NCBI RefSeq assembly: GCF_019880635.1 | Contig: NZ_JAINVX010000007.1 | Location: 1 to 64,000, forward strand | Source: Hanstruepera marina | GTDB lineage: Bacteria > Bacteroidota > Bacteroidia > Flavobacteriales > Flavobacteriaceae | Reading direction: 5' to 3' | DNA: 64,000 nucleotides | Shown here: piece after piece, positions 1-9,848 of the stretch | Layout: each line of letters opens with the position of its first letter | Numbering within the stretch: the first letter of the stretch is position 1 | The notes under the pieces: model-generated | What the model saw: only the letters and a program-made list of their open reading frames with translations | What the model was told of the DNA's origin: nothing | Database searches by the model: none | Program-made: the position numbers and the translations under genes

Positions 1-840
1 GATCCGAACTATCTGTAGAATCAGAACCGGTAACTGTAATATCACCAGCACAGTTATCGTTAGCTGTCAAGTCACCCGGAGCAGGCACATCCGCGATACA
101 CTCGTAAGAGGTATCTGCAGGCGCACTAGGAGCCACAGGTGCAATGGTATCAGCCACCGTAATAGTCTGTGATACAGAGCTTGAGTTGTTACAAGCATCG
201 GTAAACGTCCAAGTACGTGTAATAATAATGTTACAAGGATCCGAACTATCTGTAGAATCAGAACCGGTAACTGTAATATCACCAGCACAGTTATCGTTAG
301 CTGTCAAGTCACCCGGAGCAGGCACATCAGCAATACACTCGTAAGAGGTATCTGCAGGCGCACTAGGAGCCACAGGCGCAATGGTATCGGCCACCGTAAT
401 AGTCTGAGATACAGAACTTGAGTTGTTACAAGCATCGGTAAACGTCCAAGTACGTGTGATAATAATGTTACAAGGATCCGAACTATCTGTAGAATCAGAA
501 CCGGTAACTGTAATATCACCAGCACAGTTATCGTTAGCAGTCAGGTCACCCGGAGCAGGCACATCCGCGATACACTCGTAAGAGGTATCTGCAGGCGTAC
601 TAGGAGCCACAGGCGCAATGGTATCGGCCACGGTAATAGTCTGAAATACAGAGCTTGAGTTGTTACAAGCATCGGTAAACGTCCACGTACGTGTGATAAT
701 AATGTTACAAGGATCCGAACTATCTGTAGAATCAGAACCGGTAACTGTAATATCACCAGCACAGTTATCGTTAGCTGTTAAGTCACCCGGAGCAGGTACA
801 TCCGCAATACACTCGTAAGAGGTATCTGCAGGCGCACTAG
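1..840 (-). repeat. 237-bp in-frame tandem repeat (79 codons)
   Basis: The motif gatccgaactatctgt recurs at 1, 238, 475 and 712, an exact 237-bp period. There are three full copies and a partial fourth that ends near 840, and the array continues beyond the left edge. Copies differ by only a few bases, mostly at third codon positions. Each copy encodes one 79-residue HYR-like module of the giant exported protein. High identity between copies suggests recent expansion or homogenisation, so copy number may vary between strains. Confidence 0.95.
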
Positions 841-2207
841 GTGTAACAGGTTCTGTAGTATCTTGAATGATTATAGTTTGTGTGTCTGAATTTGTTTTAC
901 CACAATCATCAGTTATTGTGAAAGTTCTGGTAACAGTTATTACACAAGTACCTGAACTAATATCTTGATATGTAATTTCATTAATTGATACATCGTCACT
1001 AGCATTACCACCTCCATCTAGGGCATTTTGCAATTCTGTTAGTGTAATGGTAACTGGTGTTTCGCTATATGGTAAACTTGTTATTGCAGAGGTATCACAT
1101 CCTTCAATAGTATAATTTTCTGGAGCTGTGATTTGAGGGGCTTCTGAGTCACCAGCAACCATAACAAGGGTTTCTTGAGCCTCACAACCAGCTGCATCTG
1201 TAATAGTAACAGAAATAGAACCAGCACCTGCATTAATAACTACTAATTCAGTACTAGGTGGACCATTTACAAAAGTAGACCCTCCTGTTGTGTTTGAATT
1301 TACAGTAAATGTATACGGTGCTGTACCACCCGTAGCTGTAAAAGTTGCCGTTCCATCATTACTAGCACATTGCGCACTAGTGAATGAAGTAGAATTGATT
1401 AATATACTTGGAAACGATAAGGTTACACTATATGGGTATAAATTAACATTCCCATTACTGTCTGTAACGGTTAAAGTAGGGTTATAAGGACCTCCATTAA
1501 TATCATATTCTACAATAGGGCTAGAGGCTGTACCGCCTATGAAATTTCCTCCATCATAATTCCAAGAATATGTGTAAGGAGGTGTTCCACCAATTGTTGT
1601 CGATTCAAAAGTAACAGTAGCAATACCATTATTATCAGTACAAGCCGTATAATCATATTGTACGGCTAAAGGTGTTGAAACAATTAAGTCTGAAGGGAAC
1701 TGACATTGAGAGGAGCTGTAACTTGAACAATTATAAGGATCATTCTCTCCAGGGCCATTATTTTGACTCGTTTTCCAAACTACCAATACATTTTCTAATG
1801 TTAGTAATTCACCACAAACCCAATTAAAAGGACCATAAACGAGTCTTTGTGTAAGACCAGAATTAGAAGATGGTAGCGTTCCTAAATACTCACTAATCAT
1901 TATAGAGGAATCTCCAACCATTAAATCAGCAAAAATCCTACCGTGGTAAACAGCTGAATTTCTGTTACTAGAAATTTCAGCAATCATATAAACCTGTTGT
2001 GGTGTACCAGATTCACAGCTAGTATTCGTTAAAGGCGTTCCTGGAACATCTGTTGCACTTAAAAAGACACTTTCTATTGAAAAAGCATTAGAAGTACAGT
2101 TGTAGCCACAGTCTCTCAAATCTTGAGAAAAAGCGCTAGTGAGACTAAAAATGAAAATTAAAAAGAAATACTTTCTAAAATTTATTAAATACGTATTTGT
2201 TTTCATA
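1..2207 (-). CDS. Giant exported HYR/Ig-repeat protein, 5' part (runs off left edge)
   Basis: An uninterrupted minus-strand frame opens at an ATG (2207-2205) and is still open after 735 codons at the window edge, so the gene is partial. Residues 1-29 form a signal peptide (basic start, long hydrophobic run, ending near AFSQ). Residues ~30-170 are a cysteine-containing head of no family I recognise. Residues ~170-370 contain SprB/PKD-like modules (GGTPPYTYSW, GGTAPYTF). From residue ~456 a 79-residue unit repeats (APADTSYECIADVPAPGDLT; TRTWTFTDACNNSSS), which resembles HYR/Ig-like adhesin modules. Such proteins are usually type IX secretion cargo with a C-terminal sorting domain, but that end is not visible here. 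Likely a surface adhesin; family assignment is inferred from repeat style only. Confidence 0.85.
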
Positions 2208-2721
2208 AGCCCTTATTTTAATATGGGATTAGTTAATTGATTAATAGCGATATTTTAACAACCTAATTGGTTGAGTTATTTTATAATTATTTGTTTTTTA
2301 AACATGGTAAGCATGTAATAAACATATAATAACAAATCAAAATTTTAGAGGGAAATGCATGTTGCCATGCGAATGGATTAAGATATTTCATTTGATTTGG
2401 GGTCATAATTGATTATAGCTTACGAGACAAATAAATAGCGATATCTAGTCCAAATCAAAAAAAAATGTCAAATAACTAATAAATTCGATTAAATGATTTT
2501 ACAAAACACTTCATCGGTAAATTGTTATTTTTAACGAGCACAAATTTCTATGGGTTAATCAGTTAACTCATTGGAGGTAAGTGATATGATGTAGGTTAAA
2601 TTAATTTTCATATTCTTTAGATTAAATAATAGCATTTGGTTAATTTTATGGAGGCAATGTAAACTATTTAACTGATATAATCAACACTTTATCGATAAAA
2701 AATGTATTTAATCGAATTTTT
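2208..2721. other. 514-bp AT-rich intergenic region between divergent genes
   Basis: This stretch separates the giant repeat-protein gene (minus) from sixA (plus). I see no convincing ORF or RNA gene. It holds a short hairpin (gcatg-ttgc-catgc, 2356-2369) and several near-matches to the Bacteroidota -7 box, none exact with a well-spaced -33 box. It presumably contains both divergent promoters. Confidence 0.6.
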
Positions 2722-3210
2722 ATGAAAAACTTAATTCTTGTACGACATGCAAAATCTTCATGGGAATACGATGTTATAGACCATGAGCGACCACTTAAAA
2801 CACGTGGAATTACTGATGCAGGCTTGGTTTCATCACATTTTCATGAGTTAAACTTAACGATTGATTTAGTGATAGTTAGTGATGCTATTAGAACTAAATT
2901 GACTGCTGAAATTTTTAAAAGTAATTTGAATTTTGATGAAAAAATTATGCATTTCTCTCACAATTTGTACGATTTTTCAGGCGAAAATTTAAATAGAGTA
3001 ATTACAAACTGTGAAGATTCGATTAAGAATTTGATGGTTTTTGGACATAATTATGCCATAACGAATTTTGCTAATACATTTGGAAGTCAATACTTTGAGA
3101 ATGTACCTACTTCTGGTTTAGTTTGGCTTCAATTTGATACAAATCAATGGCAAAACATTAAAAATGCAACTACAAAGTTGCATCTGTTTCCTAAAGAATT
3201 AAAATCATAA
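2722..3210 (+). CDS. sixA: SixA-like phosphohistidine phosphatase
   Basis: A 162-residue protein of the histidine phosphatase superfamily, close to the usual length of SixA. The N-terminal LVRHAKSSW carries the RHG/RHA motif whose histidine is the phospho-acceptor; the conserved arginine of LKTRG, SDAIRTKLTAE and the later FGHNYAITNFAN (second catalytic His) follow in family order. SixA-type enzymes remove phosphate from phosphohistidine, for example on histidine-containing phosphotransfer domains. No phosphorelay partner is adjacent: the gene stands alone and converges on the sprF-like gene with only two bases between the stop codons. The catalytic family is secure, the substrate is not. Confidence 0.88.
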   Translation: MKNLILVRHAKSSWEYDVIDHERPLKTRGITDAGLVSSHFHELNLTIDLVIVSDAIRTKLTAEIFKSNLNFDEKIMHFSHNLYDFSGENLNRVITNCEDSIKNLMVFGHNYAITNFANTFGSQYFENVPTSGLVWLQFDTNQWQNIKNATTKLHLFPKELKS

Positions 3211-6200
3211 TTTTAATGATATCTACCTTCAGTACACGGGCAGTCGCTGATACCTTGTAGGAAGTCGAACCCAATAGTGATCATGTGCGTACCGGAGTTG
3301 TATCCTGCCAGGTCGTTAATTGTAATCTGGTACGAGTAGGCAAAGTAGAACTTAGACTTCATGATACCTGCCATGGGCCCAATGTTCAGGGGGTTGAAGA
3401 ACTGGTCGTTCAGGAACCTGTACGACACGCCGATCCAGTAATAGTCCTCGTTCCTGTTGTACTTTCTGTATTTAAAATTCAGGTCAGTACTGGATCTGTT
3501 GTCACTGCTGAATAGTTGGTAGAACACGGATGGTTCGAACTCCACGCGCTTGTTTGACTTGCTCTGCATGATGTAGCCCGTATAAATCTGGTAGTTGCGC
3601 AGCAGGTTTGGTTCAATACCCGTAAAGTTGTCAATTTCCTTGTCCAGTATATTGTTGACATTGAAACTGAAGTAGAATCCCTTGTTCCTGTAGAGCACGC
3701 CCAGGTCAAAGTTGTTGTTTGATATGGCACGGTCCCCGTCGATATTGGGGTCTATAATCGGGATATCGTAAGTAGGCTCAAAGTTTTCGACATCCACCCT
3801 AAAACTGTTCAAGTTGTAAGAAATACCAAAAGAGAGGTACTGTCTTGACGTATAATCCAGAATAATGTGGTGCGAGAACGATGCCTTGATGCCCTGTTGT
3901 CGGGTATTTCCGTTCCTGTCGTTATAGAGCGACAGTCCGGCCCCAGACCGGTTAGATATCCTACCGTCGACGTAGAGTGATTGGTTGTCCGGTGCATCCT
4001 TGATACCGACCCATTGGGTAAGGCCATTGATCCTGATCCTGACATTGTCCCCAATACCGGCAAAGGTAGGTGAGAGGACAAAGTTGTTGTCGGCCAGGTA
4101 TTGTGTCCACACCGGCAGGTTCAGCTCTTGCGCAAATCCGTAACCAGTGGTAATAAGCAGGATATATATGATTAATTTTTTCATGACATCAGTTTTAGTT
4201 AAGTTTAGTCCTCCGGCATTATCTATAAAGCGTAAAGTTTCCGACAAAATCGCGATTATCGTTTGAGCTGTTCAGGTTCACGACGTACCAGTAATCTCCT
4301 GTAGGCAATTCCTTTCCACCGTATTTACCGTCCCATTTTTCGCCTACATTCAGCGTTACGATTTTACGTCCATAACGGTCAAAGATGGAGAACTGTAGGT
4401 TAGGATATCCCGTCACACAACCAGGAGCCCAAGTGTCCGCCACGCCATCCCCATTTGGGGTAAAGTAGTTGGGGATACAGATATCCACGTACTCCAAGAA
4501 AATAGAGGCTGTTGCAGTACACCCACTGCTATCGGTCACGACCACGACATAGGTTCCGGTTTCAGAAATGACAAATGTATTGTTGCCACCCTGGTTTTCT
4601 CCATTGAGTGTAAACTCATAATCACCGGTACCACCTGTAGCCACAGCTATAAATTCGTTTATATCACCTTCATTTAAGACCAGCGTTAACGGTTCGACAG
4701 CCTCAATGGTAAAAAATTCTGTAGACTGTACACAACCATTGGTATGTCTAACATCGATAAAGTGGTCAGTTCCAGCAGGAACATCAGTAAAGACGTTGCT
4801 CATTTGGTAAGGCCCTCCATTTAGGGAGTAATCCAGGTCATCCGGGTTCAGGCCATCGCCCACCAATACGGTCACGGTATTACCTGGCATGTTGTTCAGA
4901 CAGTTGTACTCAACAACCACCGTTGGTTCAATGGCAACAGACTCCGGCAGGGAGATGTTCCATTCGGATTCACAGCCCTGACCGTCCCTAACAAATACGG
5001 TATGGTCACCACCGCTTAATCCAGAAAAATCAAACTGTGTTTGGTTCGGAGCACCAGTGGAATATGGTCCGTCATAACTATCCAGGCTCACGCTGTACGG
5101 TAGAGTACCTCCAGAGATATCAATACTGAACTCGGCATTGAGGTCACCATCGCAGACTTCAGGGACAATGGAATTGGCCACGATGCCCAAGATAACAGGA
5201 GCCGGTTCGATGACATCAAAATTATGTATGATATAACAGCCCAGTTCATCCTGAACGATTACATCGTAATTGCCAGGCGCCAGGTTTTCAAAAATATTGG
5301 TATCAAAGAACTGGTCCAACTGCGGCGATATGGCGTATTTAATAATACCCGTACCCCCAGATGCAATAATCTCGAGCACTCCGTTGTTGGTGCCACTACA
5401 GGTTACATTGGTAACGTTGAACGTGGCATCGAGCACAGTGGACGGTTCGGTTATTGCGATGGTGGCCGAAGTAGCGTTGCAATCGCCACTTTCCACATAG
5501 ACAACGTAAGTGCCCGCAACCAGTCCGGTAAACACTCCAGGACTGTTTTGGGTAGCTGGAATCGTATTTCCAGCAGTATCTTGTAAAGTGTAAACATAAT
5601 TGCCCAGGCCGCCCTGTGCCGTAGCCGTAATCGATCCGGTATTATCTCCAGCACAGTTTATGGTAGGATTTACGGAATCCAAAATTATGTCCAAGGTAGG
5701 TAATGGATCTATTGTTATTTCATTGGAAACATTAGTGATACAGCCATTGGCATCCCTAACGTAAAAAGAATAAGTGCCCACAGGAACAGGGAAAGTTGTT
5801 GATGATGTAAATGAACCCAAAACTGTAGCGAACGAACTGTCATCACTATAAGTATAAGGACCTGTTCCACCTGTGGCACTTAATGTTAATGTTGTTTGGT
5901 TTAGACAAGTTTGTGTAGTTTGTACAACCAAATTAGCTTGTATGATAGTAGGCTGTGCAATCACGATATCGACCGAGGTCGCCGTACAATTGTAGCCATC
6001 GTTGATTGTAACCGAATAGGTTCCTGCCCCTAAATCACTAAACACATTTGATGTTTGAGGACCGGACGTACTCGGTGTAGGCAATATGGTATTTAAGGTA
6101 TAGGTATAGTTAGCTCCCTGTCCACCGGTAACATTGGTTACGGTTATGGTAGCATTTTGATCCCCAAAGCACGATAACAATGTGGTGTTGGGTGTAAATG

Positions 6201-9200
6201 TAGCCGCAATAGGATTGGGCTCCGTTAATGTTACCGTATCAGAGGCTATACATCCAGAGGCATCCCTAACGTTAACGGTATAAGTTCCAGCCGATAAATC
6301 CGTAAAAGTTCCGTTAGGCGAGTAAGCTACGGTAGCGGCACCGGTCAATTCATATTCGTACTGTCCCCAGCCACCAGAAGCGATAGCCGTAATGGTCCCT
6401 ATATTGTTGTCGCAACTAACATTTGAAGTTTCGTTGGCAACAACGTCCAGAGCTTCGGAAGGCGATGCAATGACAAACGTTCCATTTGTAGAACAAAAAG
6501 GCGTTTGTGTTTCCGTTAGGGTTACCGAGTAGCTTCCGGAAGTTAGGCCGGTTACCACTATAGGGTTTGTTGTTGTATTGGCCGCAACGGGACCAGTTAC
6601 CGATGTACCAAAGTTATCAAAAACTTCGTAGGTATAAGTTCCAGAATACCCATTGACAAATAACTCAAACGAACCTGTATTATCCCCAAAACAGGTCAGG
6701 GCAGTAGGAGTTAGGGTAAAGGTAGGAGGCGTGGCAGGAGCCAAGGACACACTTACATCTTCGGTACATCCAGTAACCGTATCGGTAATAGTTATGGTGT
6801 ACAATCCGGAAGGCACGCCCGAGAATACATTGCCGGCCAAGCTTATGGAAGCAGGGTTTGGGCTGATGGTATAGGCATAGTTTCCAGAGCCCCCATTTCC
6901 AGTAACGGTAATTTCACCATCGTTGTCGTTACAAGTTGGCAAGGCCGTTACGCTTGGCGTTATGCCCAGAATAGGTTCAATGGTAACGGACACTGAGTTA
7001 CCACAGCCATTGGCATCATTAACCTCAATGGTATGTGTTCCAGAAAATAAGTTTGAAATGGTAAAAGGCGCTGTCATGGTTTGAAAGGCACCACCATTAA
7101 TACTAAAGCTATAAGGAGCGATTCCTGTAGATGTTAAAGTTACATCAATCTCGAAATTGCCATCCACGGTCAAACATGGGTTGTTAACTGCAGCAGCAAC
7201 AACAGGAGCGGGATCCATAGGCAATACTACCACGGGACTGGACACCACACAGCCATAGGCATCAACCACATGGACATAATAGTTTCCGGCATCCAGGTTA
7301 AAGGTGCTTGCAGAAGCCCATGAAGGGTCCGTTGCAGCAGGCGATCCAGGAGTGGTGGTCACCTGATATAGGTACGGAGGCGTACCATCGTGACCAATGG
7401 CACTTATGATTCCCGAATTGGGGTTACAATTGGCATTTTGGTCAATGTTTACCGTTAAGCTTAAAGGAATGGCCGACTCGGTAATGTTGAAAGGTGCAGT
7501 TACAACACCACAGCCAGCATTTGGCCCAGAAGTTTCAGTAATTAGGACATAGTAGTTTCCAAACGGCAATGGTCCCAAATTGGTTACGGATAGTGAGCCA
7601 CCGGCAGGTACGTTTCCGGTTCCGGTAACACCGGTAGAAGCCAGTGTCAACGAATCGAATATCTCATAGCTGACAGTTGTGCCAACACCATAGATGCTGT
7701 TTACGGTAAATGATACATTTCCGTTTGCACTTCCTGTACATGTAATATTATTTGAGCTTACCGCATCGACTGTTAATGTTGAGTTGGTAGGAATAGGTGC
7801 AGTGGCAGGCTCATAGTAACTACAGTTGGTAGAAGCATCATAGACAATGAACGTATAGGACACCCCAGGGGTCAAGCCAGTAAATGTAGCCGATTCACTT
7901 CCAGGACTATCTTCCGGTACCCATGATCCAGGCGGATTGGGATAAACCGATATAGGGCCTTGGTAGATACTGAAGAAAAACGGTCCACTGCTACTTAAGG
8001 TCGTACCAATACTTACAATAGCGGTACCACCGGTTGCACAGTTTACTGACGTTGATATGTTAATATCCAGATCTGTAGGGGGTGAGGCCACCAGTACATC
8101 TTGGATAAGGACCGAACAACCATTGGCATCGATGACGTTGATTTGGTACAGTCCAAAATCAACCACATCAAAACTAACCGATGTGGATCCCGTGGCATTC
8201 AGTTCAGAGTTATTATAACCATTGGTTCCCGTAACAAAATAGTTGTAGGGAGCGGTACCACCGGTCACACTGTCAATGATGATTGAACCTTGTGACACAC
8301 CACCGGCAGTACAGGTGATGTCCACGGTATGGTAGTCAACGACAATAGGGTCCGGTTCAGCAATGACGATGGTTTCTGTAGCAGTACAGGATTTGGCATC
8401 AGTGATTGTAATGGTATAGGTGCCGGCCGGAAGGCCAGAAGTCTGTGTTCCGTAATTAGTGCCAGTTGTATCGTTATTTACATTAATTGTAAAAGGCGGC
8501 GTTCCAACGGTATCATCAATGGTAATATCAATGGCGCCATTGGCATCACCGTTACATAGGATAGGCTGTGTCTGTACTACGGTACTCAAAGCTGGGGGCA
8601 CGATAGGATTTATGGTATGTACGCCCGATTCAGCGGTACAGTTATTGGCATCGGTAACCTGGAACTGATAGGTTCCGGGAGTTGTTGTTGCATATGTAAA
8701 AGGCGAACCGGTAGCCCCTAAATTGACATAGGGCGCCCCATCGATGGAAACGGCAAATGTAAAGGGAGCCACGCCACCAGAGAACGTTCCCGTAATTACG
8801 GCATCAGGCGTTGCGGTACAGTCCAAATCTTCGGTCAGGATCGTGTTCAGGGAAAGCACAGGCAAAGGCTCTATGGTATAGGATTCTGAATACACACAAT
8901 CGTTTTCATCACGAACCTGAAAGGTGTAGGTATCTGGGCCTAAACCAGAAAAGGTATTGGACGTTTGGTACGGAGTGGCTGCCGATGCAGGAGCGATGAT
9001 CTGGTATTCCAGTACACCGGCACCGCCCGTGGTTCCCGTAATGGTAATGGTAGTGGTATTTGATGGACAGCTTAACGGTGTGTTGCTGAACGTTAAATCC
9101 GTAGGAGGATCCAAGGGATCTATGGTAATGGTGTTGGTTATGGCCGTACAGCTGTTGGCGTCCAGTATGGTAATGGTATAGGTACCCGCTGTCAGTCCCG

Positions 9201-9848
9201 TAAAGGTATCACTGACCTGAAAGGTGACACCGTCAATGCTATAGGCGTAAGGCGGTGTTCCCCCTGTTACGCCGGTTACGGTAATACTGCCACCGGAATT
9301 ACAGGTATAGTCGGCGCTTAATGTAGCCGTACCGGAAATGGCCGTAGCCGTTGTAATGGTTATGGGCTGTGGGTCTGTCAGACAAACGGAAGTGCCAATG
9401 GAATACTGTACCACGACATCGTAAGTACCTGGAGCCAATCCGGTGAAAACATTGGAACTGGTAAACGTCGTGCCGCCATCGATACTGAACTCCAGGCTGT
9501 TGCCATTGGCATTGGTAACGTTAACGGTAATGGTCCCGTTGTTGGACCCGGCACAATCGATATTGGTGGCATCGACGGTGAACTCGGGCTCTGGGATCTG
9601 GTCAACGGTTATCGTGGTGCTGGCACTACAGTTGTTGGTGTCTACAACGGTGATGTCGTAGACGCCTGGGCCTGTCACGACGACTTCCGGGTCGGTCTGG
9701 AAATCGGTGGTGCTGTTAATGAAATAGAAGTAGGGCGGTGTGCCTCCCTCTGGGTATATGGTGATCTGGCCATCGTCGCAGGTAAGCGGTATGGTGACCG
9801 CTGCGGTGACCGTTAACAACGGTGGCTCTACTATCACGATGTCTTCGG
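3210..9848 (-). repeat. Long direct repeat, copy A (6.64 kb)
   Basis: This block matches 12539-19177 base for base at a constant offset of 9,329 wherever I compared it. The single difference I found is at 3231 (a) versus 12560 (c), a silent Thr codon change in sprF. The block includes the entire sprF-like gene, the 34-bp spacer and the last ~1,876 codons of the adhesin. Identity stops abruptly upstream of gtcttcgg (9841-9848). Base composition is higher in G+C than the adjoining 5' region (30 of 60 bases in lines counted at 3241 and 9601, against 17 of 60 at 11341 and 22 of 60 at 12181). Confidence 0.95.
3213..4184 (-). CDS. PorP/SprF family type IX secretion membrane protein (copy A)
   Basis: A 323-residue outer-membrane barrel protein of the PorP/SprF family. 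The start is placed at the ATG at 4184 because it opens a clean signal peptide (MKKLIIYILLITTGYGFAQ); the longer frame back to 4247 would overlap the upstream adhesin. Family marks are the LPVWTQYLADNNFVLSPTFAG opening region, YVDGRI, and alternating beta-strand segments to the end. In Flavobacterium johnsoniae SprF is needed for surface delivery of SprB, and type B CTD cargo usually has its own SprF-like partner. It lies 34 bp behind the adhesin gene and is surely cotranscribed with it. The protein is identical to copy B. Confidence 0.9.
   Translation of the reverse strand: MKKLIIYILLITTGYGFAQELNLPVWTQYLADNNFVLSPTFAGIGDNVRIRINGLTQWVGIKDAPDNQSLYVDGRISNRSGAGLSLYNDRNGNTRQQGIKASFSHHIILDYTSRQYLSFGISYNLNSFRVDVENFEPTYDIPIIDPNIDGDRAISNNNFDLGVLYRNKGFYFSFNVNNILDKEIDNFTGIEPNLLRNYQIYTGYIMQSKSNKRVEFEPSVFYQLFSSDNRSSTDLNFKYRKYNRNEDYYWIGVSYRFLNDQFFNPLNIGPMAGIMKSKFYFAYSYQITINDLAGYNSGTHMITIGFDFLQGISDCPCTEGRYH

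Noticed and set aside
1-840. Regular repeats that could be taken for a CRISPR array
   Set aside because: Units are 237 bp with no alternating spacer, and lie in an open reading frame; no cas gene is near.
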